A stretch of DNA of 64,000 bases from Pseudomonas chlororaphis (GTDB taxonomy: Bacteria > Pseudomonadota > Gammaproteobacteria > Pseudomonadales > Pseudomonadaceae). Each line of letters opens with the position of its first letter. Position 1 is the first letter of the stretch. A program made the position numbers and the translations under genes. Of this stretch, positions 56,794-64,000 are shown piece by piece. Below the pieces are notes generated by a model. The model made no database searches, was not told the origin of the DNA, and saw nothing but the letters and a program-made list of their open reading frames with translations. The stretch spans positions 558,001 to 622,000 of the forward strand of contig CP011020.1 in assembly GCA_001023535.1 (NCBI GenBank), read 5' to 3'.

Positions 56794-57374
56794 TGGAAGC
56801 CCTGGCGTTGCCTGTTCCCGTGATGTGGATCGAGCCGATCTGGCTCGGTGTGCAAGTCCTGCTGATCCTGCTGGTCGGTTACTTTGCCCAGCGCTTCGTG
56901 GCGCGCGCCCTCACGCGCCTGGGCGAGCGCTATCCCTTCCCGCCGCAGTTGCTGATCATCCTGCGGGGTGTGCTGCGCTGGCTGATCATGGGCAGTGCGG
57001 TGTTGATCGTGCTGGAGCGCCTGGGTGTTTCGGCCACGGTGCTGTGGACCGCCCTGTCGGGCTTCGTCGCGGTGGCGGCGGTGGCGTTCTTCGCCATCTG
57101 GAGTGTGCTGTCGAACCTGCTCTGCGCCGTGCTGATCTACACCGTCGGCCCGTTTCGCCTGGGGGACGTGGTGGAGTTGGTGGAGGCCACCGACAAGCCC
57201 GGCATCAAGGGGCGGGTGGTGGCGATCAACCTGCTCTACACCACGCTGATCGAGCCTGAGGAGCTCGGCACCGGCAGCTCCATGGTGCAAGTGCCCAACA
57301 GTCTGTTCTTCCAGCGTTCGGTCCGGCGCTGGCGTGGCAGCGAGGCATTCCCGGTCGGCGGTTTCGTCGAGTAG
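56793..57374 (+). CDS. Small MscS-family mechanosensitive channel protein
   Basis: These 193 residues have three hydrophobic helices, the last (VAFFAIWSVLSNLLCAVLIYTVGPF) being the pore-lining TM3 type. A short beta domain beginning RLGDVVELVEATDKPGIKGRVVAINLLYTTL follows. It is shorter than E. coli MscS because the C-terminal alpha/beta cage is missing, so it may form a reduced channel. The start overlaps the ABC-F stop by one base (TGATG), giving coupled translation. Confidence 0.9.
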   Translation: MEALALPVPVMWIEPIWLGVQVLLILLVGYFAQRFVARALTRLGERYPFPPQLLIILRGVLRWLIMGSAVLIVLERLGVSATVLWTALSGFVAVAAVAFFAIWSVLSNLLCAVLIYTVGPFRLGDVVELVEATDKPGIKGRVVAINLLYTTLIEPEELGTGSSMVQVPNSLFFQRSVRRWRGSEAFPVGGFVE

Positions 57375-57480
57375 GGCGGTCTTCGCAATCCCCCTTCCGC
57401 CCGAGCAGAAAAAAACAGTGGTCAACCGTGCAGCGGCGCATTAGCGTATTCGTTTCGACGAATTCGAGCCGAGGTGTGCA

Positions 57481-58113
57481 ATGGTGCTGGAAACATGGTT
57501 GGCGTTTTTCGCCGCCTGCTGGGTGATCAGTCTTTCGCCGGGTGCCGGTGCCATTGCATCGATGTCCAGCGGCCTGCAATACGGTTTCTGGCGTGGCTAC
57601 TGGAATGCCCTGGGCCTGCAACTGGGCCTGGCACTGCAGATCGCCATCGTTGCCGCCGGCGTGGGGGCGATCCTCACCGCCTCGGCCACGGCGTTCTATG
57701 CGATCAAATGGTTTGGCGTGGCGTACCTGGTCTACCTGGGCATCAAGCAGTGGCGCGCCATTCCCAGCGACATCAGCGATGACGCGGCCGTGCGGCCGAT
57801 CGGCAAACCCATGGCGCTGGTGTTTCGCGGTTTCCTGGTCAACATCAGCAACCCCAAGGCGCTGGTGTTCATGCTGGCGGTACTGCCGCAGTTCATCGAC
57901 CCCCACGCACCCCTGATCCAGCAATACCTGATCCTGGGCACGACCATGATCTGCGTCGACCTGATCGTCATGGCCGGCTACACCGGGTTGGCGTCGAAGG
58001 TCTTGCGTCTGTTGCGCACCCCGAAACAGCAACGGCGGATGAACCGTACGTTTGCCGGGCTGTTCATTGGCGCGGCAGGGTTGCTGGCGACGATTCGCAA
58101 GGCGGCGGTGTAA
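57481..58113 (+). CDS. LysE/RhtB family amino-acid exporter
   Basis: This is a 210-residue six-helix inner-membrane protein. The family start FFAACWVISLSPGAGAIASMSSGLQYG includes the LSPGP-like motif (LSPGAG). VYLGIKQWRA and the central GFLVNISNPKALVFMLAVLPQF are the other hallmarks. It probably exports an amino acid or homoserine(-lactone); the substrate is not readable from the sequence. It stands alone, 106 bp after the MscS gene. Confidence 0.92.
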   Translation: MVLETWLAFFAACWVISLSPGAGAIASMSSGLQYGFWRGYWNALGLQLGLALQIAIVAAGVGAILTASATAFYAIKWFGVAYLVYLGIKQWRAIPSDISDDAAVRPIGKPMALVFRGFLVNISNPKALVFMLAVLPQFIDPHAPLIQQYLILGTTMICVDLIVMAGYTGLASKVLRLLRTPKQQRRMNRTFAGLFIGAAGLLATIRKAAV

Positions 58114-58151
58114 TCCGTTCTATCGGAAAAGGCACTGGAGACACGGTGGAC

Positions 58152-58261
58152 CTGTGGCGAGGGAGCTTGCTCCCGCTGGGCTGCGCAGCAGCCCCAAAAG
58201 CCTGCGGTCGCTACGCCCGAGGCGTCGGACGACCGAGCGGGAACAAGCTCCCTCGCCACAG
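58152..58261. repeat. REP pair, 26-bp arms with one mismatch
   Basis: The segments 58152-58177 and 58236-58261 are inverted copies (core GTGGCGAGGGAGCTTG) differing at one base. The inner part holds a further GCTGCGCAGCAGC palindrome. It lies between the LysE gene and the convergent LpoB-like gene. Confidence 0.87.
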
Positions 58262-58286
58262 AAATATCATCCATTGGCGCTAAGAC

Positions 58287-59030
58287 TTAGCGCAGGATCA
58301 CCGGCGCCGTATCCCGTGGCAGGTTGTTACGCTGCGCGGGCTCGCGGGGTTGTTCGTAGCTCGGGCCGCCGAGCTGTTCGCTCATTTGCCGCGCCACGTC
58401 TTCCCCCAGGGCCTTGGACACTTCACGCACGACCCGCGGGCGGTTGAGGCTGATGTGCACGTCCCGGTGGTTCAGCAGCTTGGTGTCCTGGCCTTCGCCC
58501 ATGGCGGTGAACGCCGAGGTGATTTCGAACGTCTTGGTGTTGATCAGGCTGAAGTCCGCCACCAGGGTCAACGCCAGCACCGCCGAGTAACTGTTGGTGT
58601 TCGCCAGCTCGTTGATGTCGCGGGTGAAGTCGATGTCCGACACCGTGCCGAACAATACGTAGTCGGCCCCCTTGAAGTTCCCGGCCTTGATTCGCTTGAT
58701 GACGTCATAGACGTCGCCCTTGGACGAGGCGGTGTACGGCGTGCCCTGCACCAGCTGGAACATCCCGCTGCGCAGGATCTCGCCCTTGATGTCGCCGGTG
58801 AACTTGCGCAATTCACCCTGCTCGATGTAGCTGCTGGTGGCTTCCATTTCGTCGTAGCTCGACGAAGCGCTGGCGCTGTAGGCGTTCGCCTGGAAGTTGC
58901 TCTGGGCCGAAACGGTGTGGATGTATTCCTCCACCCGCTCCTGGTACGCCAGGTCGGTGACGGCGACTTTCGGGGCCGCCTGTGCGGTGAACGCGCAGGC
59001 CAGGGCCATGATGCCAATCCATGTGCGCAT
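58287..59030 (-). CDS. Exported LpoB/CsgG-like protein, non-lipoprotein
   Basis: These 247 residues begin with a signal peptide (MRTWIGIMALACAFTAQAAP) cleaved by signal peptidase I, with no lipobox. The fold pattern KVAVTDLAYQERVEEY ... GMFQLVQGT ... KGADYVLFGTVSDIDFT is that of the LpoB/CsgG alpha-beta domain, larger than LpoB itself. It follows the LpoB lipoprotein gene by 3 bp and ends the COG3014-ycfL-lpoB operon. A periplasmic partner of the lipoproteins is likely; the function is unproven. Confidence 0.8.
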   Translation of the reverse strand: MRTWIGIMALACAFTAQAAPKVAVTDLAYQERVEEYIHTVSAQSNFQANAYSASASSSYDEMEATSSYIEQGELRKFTGDIKGEILRSGMFQLVQGTPYTASSKGDVYDVIKRIKAGNFKGADYVLFGTVSDIDFTRDINELANTNSYSAVLALTLVADFSLINTKTFEITSAFTAMGEGQDTKLLNHRDVHISLNRPRVVREVSKALGEDVARQMSEQLGGPSYEQPREPAQRNNLPRDTAPVILR

Positions 59031-59033
59031 GGC

Positions 59034-59621
59034 TTAACGCTCCGTGGTCTTGCGGATTTCTTTCTCGTCCATCCACTCGGCCAGACCGCTCTCGACGTCG
59101 ATCAATTGCAGGCTGAACTTGTAGAAGACGTCCTTGTAGTCGCTGCTGCGCTTGACGATCGAGCTGATGGAGCCTTCGATGCGGTACTTGGCGGCGATCA
59201 TGTTGCCGGTCTTGGCCACGGTGCTCTTCTTGTAGAGACCGCTCTGGTTCTGCAGCTTGAGCTGGTCGACCTGGCTGTCCATGGCGTTGTTGTCGCTGGC
59301 GAAACGCGCGGCCCCGGTCTTCATCAGCTGGGTCTTGATGCTGGTGGTGATTTCCCGCGTGTCGATGTATTCGCTGGTCTTGTTCTTCACGTCGTAGACC
59401 TGAACCACCGGACGGCCCTGCAGGACGCCGGATTGGGCCAGGGAGCGGGTCATGGACTCGGCGATCATCTGCAGGTCGGTGGAGCCGAACTCGTTGGTGA
59501 CGGTTTCCACGGCCTTGGTGTCGCCATAGCTGATGTTCTTGTTGCCCAGTACCGGCGAGTTGTTGGCGCAGCCGCTGACCAGCAGGACGGCGAGGGCGAG
59601 GGAGGAAATGCGTAGGAACAT
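59034..59621 (-). CDS. LpoB-family outer-membrane lipoprotein (putative penicillin-binding protein activator)
   Basis: These 195 residues have a lipobox VSGC at 15-18 in signal peptide MFLRISSLALAVLLVSGC. The mature part follows LpoB: DLQMIAESMTRSLAQSGVL, then RPVVQVYDVKNKTSEYIDT and YRIEGSISSIVKRSSDYKD, ending FSLQLIDVESGLAEWMDEKEIRK. In E. coli LpoB activates PBP1b, and its gene neighbours ycfL exactly as here. P. aeruginosa uses the unrelated LpoP for PBP1b, so the target of this LpoB homologue is open. ATG 59621 is used; a TTG five codons earlier is less likely. Confidence 0.85.
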   Translation of the reverse strand: MFLRISSLALAVLLVSGCANNSPVLGNKNISYGDTKAVETVTNEFGSTDLQMIAESMTRSLAQSGVLQGRPVVQVYDVKNKTSEYIDTREITTSIKTQLMKTGAARFASDNNAMDSQVDQLKLQNQSGLYKKSTVAKTGNMIAAKYRIEGSISSIVKRSSDYKDVFYKFSLQLIDVESGLAEWMDEKEIRKTTER

Positions 59622-59654
59622 GTGGTGTGCTCTCAAATGTCGGCGTAATGGTTT

Positions 59655-59789
59655 TTGTGGCGAGGGGATTTATCCCCGCTGGCTGCGCAGCAGCCCGAAA
59701 TAAACAGCTGGACACCCTCTGACAGGCTTACCGATGCGAGCGGTGGGGGCTGCTTCGCAGCCCGACGGGGATAAATCCCCTCGCCACAG
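59655..59789. repeat. REP pair of the same family as 38785-38909, inside an operon
   Basis: The segments 59655-59678 and 59766-59789 form inverted arms (core GGCGAGGGGATTTATCCCCG) with inner GGCTGCGCAGCAGCC and GGGGCTGCTTCGCAGCCC blocks. It separates lpoB from ycfL within one presumed operon, where it may reduce or process the transcript. Confidence 0.87.
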
Positions 59790-59822
59790 AATCGGCATTG
59801 GCTCGACTGACAGAAACCGGCC

Positions 59823-60194
59823 TCAAGGCGTATTGATTTCCAACCGGAAGTCCACCGCCTTGGGCGTTGGCGCGATGGCCGGGAGGAACTTGGTCTGCTC
59901 GCCATACAGCGTCAGGGTCTTCCAGGTTTCTTCCTCGGCAATCGGAAAGCCTTCCGGCCCCAGCCAGGCAAAGCGGTAGTACATCGTCTTGTTGTTGTAG
60001 CTGGTGTTGCTCAGCTGCACATTGACGGTCATGTAGCCGTTTTCCCGGGCCACGCGCATGGCGCCGACCACGATGTTCTTGGTCTTGCCCATGGCCACGA
60101 CCTTGCTGGCAGCGGTGCCCGGCTCCGGTGGCGGCGGGGTGGCGCAACCGGCCAGCAAGGCCAGGGCGCCGACGGCGATCAGTTTTAGACGCAT
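59823..60194 (-). CDS. YcfL family lipoprotein (DUF1425)
   Basis: These 123 residues begin with signal peptide MRLKLIAVGALALLAGCAT, lipobox LAGC. The mature part NGYMTVNVQLSNTSYNNKTMYYRFAWLGPEGFPI and EEETWKTLTLYGEQ define YcfL/DUF1425, an Ig-like lipoprotein domain of unknown role. It is adjacent to lpoB as in E. coli, and 19 bp after the COG3014 gene. Confidence 0.88.
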   Translation of the reverse strand: MRLKLIAVGALALLAGCATPPPPEPGTAASKVVAMGKTKNIVVGAMRVARENGYMTVNVQLSNTSYNNKTMYYRFAWLGPEGFPIAEEETWKTLTLYGEQTKFLPAIAPTPKAVDFRLEINTP

Positions 60195-60213
60195 GTGAAC
60201 AAAGACTCCGTTC

Positions 60214-61617
60214 TTAAGGTTGTTTGAGGCTGGCGACCGCGCTCGGGGTGGCAGTCGGGATCACCTGGGCCGCCAGGCCGCCGGCGAAAACCTGGTTGCC
60301 CACCGCCCGCAGGCTGATGACCTGGTAGCGCTGATCCACGTTGACCTTGACCACCGAGCCGCCCACCGCACTTGGCAGGGTGACCTGGTGCTCGCCCTTC
60401 TTCAGGCGCAGGCGTACCACCTGGGTGTAGTCCGGCAGGGTGCGCCAGGTACGGGTGTCGGCGCCCTCGAGGATCGCCGAGGTGAGGCCCACGGCCAGGC
60501 CGGCCAGGGGGTTGGTGTCGTTGATCTGCTTTTGCGCCACGCCTTTGGTGATCGCACGCACGGTGGTGCGCAGGATGATGCCGGGCATATCGTCGCGCAG
60601 GGCGCGGCGGGACATGGCGGTGGTGCTGTTGAGTTGAGTCAGGTCCATCTGGCGGCCGTCGACGCCGATCTGGGCGAACGTCGCCGTGGAGGTATCGGGC
60701 TTGATCACCGGGAACGACAACGGCGTGATCACCAGGTTGCCGCTGATGGGCAGGGGCAGGGGAATACGCACCGAGTCCCGGGACGGCGCCAGGCCGCTCT
60801 GCACCACGATCAGGACGTCGCTGTCGTCGGTCTTGGCGGCGGGCTTGTCAAGATTGAGCAGGGCCTGCTCCAGCAGCGGCGTGTTCGGGCGCAGTTCGGC
60901 GGCCTTGCGATAGCCCGGCGCAGCCAGGTCCTTTTCCCCCAGGGCTTCGTAGACGAAACCGGCCAGGTAATGGCTGAAGGCGCTCTGGTAGCTGTTTTTC
61001 AAGCTGACCACTTCCGGGGCGTCGAGGCTGGCCACCGGGTAGCCCTTGAGATCCTTGTACTCGGTCTTGACCCCTTGCTGCTCGGCTTCTTCCTCGCGCT
61101 TGAGATACTCCTTGTCCCGCAGGTCGGCGATCACCGCTTCGCGCTCGTGGGTTTTCTTGATCTGGGTCCGTGCGCCGTCGAAGTCGTTCACGGCCAGCAG
61201 GTTCAGGGCCATCTGCGTGGTGAGCATGACTTTTTCGTAGTCGTAGCCTTCATAGCGGCGGACTTTGTCGTTGACCAGGAAACTGCCGAACTGCGCCACG
61301 TACTTGGCCGTGTCGAGTTTGACCGCGTCTTCCCACTGGCCAACCTGCTGGTCGGCACTGTTCCAGGCGGTCTGGCTGCCGGACAGGTCGCCCTTGGCCC
61401 GCAGCAGCTCACCTTTCTCGAAGTAATACAGCAGGTCTTTGTCTTGGCTGCTGTTGTTCTTTTCCAGCAGGGTCAGCGCTGCGTCGACATTGCCGGAAGC
61501 CAACTGCTGGTTGGTCTGGGCCAGTTCGCCATCGTAGTTGCGAAAGGCCGAGCAGCCGGACAACAAGGTCACCGCCCCGAGGGCGATCGAAAAAACGGCA
61601 CGGGATGCCATGAACAT
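60214..61617 (-). CDS. COG3014 family lipoprotein
   Basis: This 467-residue lipoprotein has signal MFMASRAVFSIALGAVTLLSGC with lipobox LSGC. A TPR-like N-terminal half follows (AALTLLEKNNSSQDKDLLYYFEKGELLRAKGDL, HYLAGFVYEALGEKDLAAPGY), and then a C-terminal half with LPDYTQVVRLRLKKGEHQV. It is first gene of an operon with ycfL, lpoB and the CsgG-like gene, suggesting a joint envelope role. The ATG two codons later (61611) is the alternative start, with a better-spaced AGGGA. Confidence 0.85.
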   Translation of the reverse strand: MFMASRAVFSIALGAVTLLSGCSAFRNYDGELAQTNQQLASGNVDAALTLLEKNNSSQDKDLLYYFEKGELLRAKGDLSGSQTAWNSADQQVGQWEDAVKLDTAKYVAQFGSFLVNDKVRRYEGYDYEKVMLTTQMALNLLAVNDFDGARTQIKKTHEREAVIADLRDKEYLKREEEAEQQGVKTEYKDLKGYPVASLDAPEVVSLKNSYQSAFSHYLAGFVYEALGEKDLAAPGYRKAAELRPNTPLLEQALLNLDKPAAKTDDSDVLIVVQSGLAPSRDSVRIPLPLPISGNLVITPLSFPVIKPDTSTATFAQIGVDGRQMDLTQLNSTTAMSRRALRDDMPGIILRTTVRAITKGVAQKQINDTNPLAGLAVGLTSAILEGADTRTWRTLPDYTQVVRLRLKKGEHQVTLPSAVGGSVVKVNVDQRYQVISLRAVGNQVFAGGLAAQVIPTATPSAVASLKQP

Positions 61618-61927
61618 TTCTTCCCTGAATAGCAGCCGGGGGTGTGCGGGTCGGGCTGGAACGATCCCACGGACAGGCGTCGCTGCGCTGTCGGTTCCTC
61701 ATCAAGCGAGGAGCTCTTATGCCATCCAACGATAAGAAGGCGGCGGGATTATAAACGTGGCGCTTGGCTATGTAATGGCTTTTCAATTTCGAAATGCCGT
61801 TTTTGTGACATCACCTCCAAAGGGTGAATATCCGATGAAAATATGCCCCTAAATCACATCGGCCCTTGAGCCGAAGGCATTGGAAGTGAACAATGTGTTA
61901 CTTCTTATTACCAATCGAGAGTCATTC
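61618..61927. other. Divergent intergenic region between COG3014 and FTR1 genes
   Basis: These 310 bp hold the two divergent promoters. The 61740-61900 part is AT-rich. I looked for a Fur box before the iron permease and saw no convincing 19-bp palindrome. No gene is seen. Confidence 0.4.
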
Positions 61928-63826
61928 ATGACTGCCCCGCTTCGTTTCCTGGCCTGGCTCGCACTGCCGTTGCTTGCCCTGTGCAGCCCCTATCTGTTGG
62001 CCGACACCGTCGAAGGCGCCCCCCAGGCGCTGCATCTGCTGGATTACATCGGGGCGGATTATCCGGCGACGGTCGAGGCAGGCAAGGTCATCGACGAGGC
62101 CGAGTACCGTGAACAGCTGGAATTCACCCAGGCGCTGGAAGGGCTGATCGCCGGGCTGCCGGCCAAGCCGCAGAAGGCTGAGCTGACCCAGGGCATCGGC
62201 GCCCTGCGCAGTGCAATCACCCAGCGCCAGGAGGGCGCCGAAGTCGCCCGCCAGGCGCGGCAGTTGGGCGCGCGGCTGGCGGTGGCGTATGAGGTCAGCC
62301 AGGCGCCGGTGATCACCCCGGACCCGAGCCGTGGCGCGCCGCTGTACGCCCAGAACTGCTCGGTGTGCCACGGTGCCAACGGCGCCGGCGATGGCCCGGC
62401 CGGCGTCGGCCTCGAGCCACCGCCGGCCAATCTGCGCGATGGCCAGCGCCTGGATCGCCTGAGCCTCTATGCGATCTACAACACCCTCGGCATGGGCATC
62501 GAAGGCACCGACATGCCGGCCTTCGCCGATCAGCTCGACGACCGTCAACGCTGGGACCTGGCCACCTACATCGCCAGCTTCAGCGCCGACCCGGCCGCTG
62601 CCAAGGGCGAGCAGACCTACAACCTGGCCGACCTCGCCCGCCAGACCCCGGCCGAAGTCCTCGCCGCCCAGGGCCCAGCAGCGGCGGCCACCTTCCGAGC
62701 CCAGCGTGCGCAGCCCCCGCAGGTGCAACGCGGCCCGGCGCAGTTGCTCGACTACACCGCGGCGACCCTGGACAAAAGCATCGCGGCTTATCGTGCCGGT
62801 GACCATGACCAGGCCTATGACCTGTCGGTAGCGGCCTACCTGGAAGGTTTCGAGCTGGTGGAGAGCTCGCTGGATAACGTCGACGCCAATGTACGCAAAG
62901 ACACCGAGAAAGCCCTGATGGCCTACCGTCAGTCGCTGCAGGACGGTTTGCCGGTGGAGCAGGCTGCCCAGCGCCTGGATGCGGCCAAGGCGAAACTCAA
63001 GGCGTCCGCCGACCTGTTGGGCGGCGATGGCTTGAGTTGGTCGCTGAGCTATATCTCCGGGCTGTTGATCCTGCTGCGTGAAGGCCTGGAAGCGATTCTG
63101 GTACTGGCGGCGATCCTCGCGTTCCTGCGTAACACCGGCCAGCAATCGGCGGTGCGCAGCGTCAACATCGGCTGGGGCCTGGCGTTGCTGGCCGGCCTGG
63201 CAACCTGGGGGCTGGCCGCCTATGTGATCGACGTCAGCGGCGCCCAGCGTGAGTTGCTCGAAGGCGCCACGGCGTTGTTCGCCAGTGTGATGGTGTTGTG
63301 GCTGGGGGTGTGGATGCACGACCGGCGCCACGCGGCGGCCTGGCAGGACTACATCAAAAGCAGTCTGGTGGGGGGCGGCGGCCGGTTCGGTTTCGCGATC
63401 CTGGCGTTCTTCTCGGTCTATCGCGAACTGTTCGAAGTGATCCTGTTCTACGAAACCCTGTGGTTGCAGGCAGGTCCCGCCGGGCACAACGCGGTGTTAG
63501 CGGGTGGCGCGACAGCGCTGGTCCTGCTGGTCGGGTTGGCCTGGGTGATCCTGCGCGGCTCGGCGAAGTTGCCGCTGGCGCTGTTCTTCAGCATCAACGC
63601 CGCGTTGCTGTGCGCGCTGTCGGTGGTGTTCGCCGGCCATGGCGTGAAGGCGTTGCAGGAGGCTGGGATCTTCGGTACCCGTCCGGTGGCCTTCTTCGAC
63701 TTCGACTGGCTGGGTATTCATGCCGATGCCTATTCGCTGGCCGCACAAGTGGTGGCGATCCTGGCGATCGTCGTGCTGTATGGCCGTAGCTGGGTGGCGG
63801 AGAAGCGCAAGGTGCAGGTGTCCTGA
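61928..63826 (+). CDS. FTR1-family iron permease fused to an N-terminal c-type cytochrome
   Basis: These 632 residues start with a signal peptide (LAWLALPLLALCSPYLLA). A periplasmic region follows with a haem c motif Cys144-SV-Cys147-His148 (NCSVCHGANGAGDGP) and a Met ligand candidate in GTDMPAFA. The C-terminal ~270 residues form the seven-helix FTR1 permease with the two RExxE iron motifs, REGLE (384-388) and RELFE (499-503). It should oxidise and/or pass Fe2+ from the cytochrome domain to the permease and import Fe3+. ATG 61928 is chosen over 61880 because the signal peptide begins there and GAGAG precedes it. Confidence 0.92.
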   Translation: MTAPLRFLAWLALPLLALCSPYLLADTVEGAPQALHLLDYIGADYPATVEAGKVIDEAEYREQLEFTQALEGLIAGLPAKPQKAELTQGIGALRSAITQRQEGAEVARQARQLGARLAVAYEVSQAPVITPDPSRGAPLYAQNCSVCHGANGAGDGPAGVGLEPPPANLRDGQRLDRLSLYAIYNTLGMGIEGTDMPAFADQLDDRQRWDLATYIASFSADPAAAKGEQTYNLADLARQTPAEVLAAQGPAAAATFRAQRAQPPQVQRGPAQLLDYTAATLDKSIAAYRAGDHDQAYDLSVAAYLEGFELVESSLDNVDANVRKDTEKALMAYRQSLQDGLPVEQAAQRLDAAKAKLKASADLLGGDGLSWSLSYISGLLILLREGLEAILVLAAILAFLRNTGQQSAVRSVNIGWGLALLAGLATWGLAAYVIDVSGAQRELLEGATALFASVMVLWLGVWMHDRRHAAAWQDYIKSSLVGGGGRFGFAILAFFSVYRELFEVILFYETLWLQAGPAGHNAVLAGGATALVLLVGLAWVILRGSAKLPLALFFSINAALLCALSVVFAGHGVKALQEAGIFGTRPVAFFDFDWLGIHADAYSLAAQVVAILAIVVLYGRSWVAEKRKVQVS

Positions 63827-64000
63827 TGCGCGTCTGGATCGACGCCGACGCTTGTCCCAGGGCGGCGAAGGACCTGGTGGTCAAGTTCGCCCTGAAGCGT
63901 CGGTTCGAGGTGGTGTTGGTGGCGGGTCAGCCGCAGATCAAGCCAGGCCTGGCCTGTGTGAAGCTGATCGTGGTGCCCAGTGGCCCCGACGCTGCGGACG
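63826..64000 (+). CDS. YaiI/YqxD family protein (DUF188), cut by window edge
   Basis: The first 58 codons are present. The start MRVWIDADACPRAAKDLVVKFALKRR carries the conserved DADACP, marking the DUF188 family (PIN-like fold, function unknown). Its ATG shares one base with the stop of the FTR1 gene, so it is translated in the same operon. Confidence 0.88.
   Translation, partial: MRVWIDADACPRAAKDLVVKFALKRRFEVVLVAGQPQIKPGLACVKLIVVPSGPDAAD

Noticed and set aside
61740..61927. Fur box upstream of the FTR1 permease
   Set aside because: No stretch matched the 19-bp inverted consensus well enough to support a call.

Overview
The window is about 64 kb of a Pseudomonas chromosome, most likely from the P. 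fluorescens group. The evidence is the gene order (glnK-amtB, yjbQ, sutA, xerC-dapF-lysA-lptM/cyaY, rnk, cyaA, argH, algR-hemC-hemD-hemX-hemY, dsbB, algQ, FKBP, algP), the high GC content, and many paired REP palindromes of the type common in that group. The species cannot be fixed from this window alone.

The backbone is interrupted once. comM (yifB, a Mg-chelatase-like AAA+ helicase) is split into a 5' part at 26795-27703 and a 3' part at 3819-4406, both on the minus strand. Between them lies a 22.4 kb lower-GC island (about 4407-26796). The break falls directly after the Walker B 'FLDE', and the two parts add up to a full-length ComM with nothing lost. The island ends carry imperfect inverted repeats sharing TGTTGTCAG. 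At its right end is a four-gene tyrosine-recombinase operon. It resembles GmtX/GmtY/GmtZ ('gamma-mobile-trio') or Tn554-type multi-recombinase modules, preceded by a fourth, apparently degenerate recombinase.

The island cargo, from left to right, is: two unknown genes and an XRE regulator; an arsenic operon arsR-arsB-arsC-arsH-arsN with a palindromic operator; a non-coding stretch with two 23-bp palindromes; and an AT-rich segment that looks like anti-phage defence. That segment encodes an RloC/PrrC-like ATPase with a CxxC zinc hook and an Arg-x3-Glu motif, a HEPN protein with R-x4-H, a SIR2 / TIR-like / HEPN three-domain fusion, a DUF2971 protein and an unknown protein. After a decayed stretch comes a small two-helix membrane protein.

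Outside the island the genes are mostly core metabolism and regulation: two chemoreceptors, nitrogen sensing and uptake (glnK-amtB behind a candidate sigma-54 promoter), lysine biosynthesis with xerC, cAMP synthesis, arginine and haem biosynthesis, AlgR/AlgQ/AlgP regulators, an ABC-F protein, an LpoB/YcfL lipoprotein operon, and an FTR1 iron permease fused to a c-type cytochrome. Oddities in the backbone are hemD reading in frame into hemX without a stop codon, an apparent relic of algZ/fimS in front of algR, a LacI-type operator inside a strong promoter before a DUF4432 gene, and a terminator hairpin just before rnk. No tRNA, rRNA, CRISPR array or recognisable insertion sequence was found.
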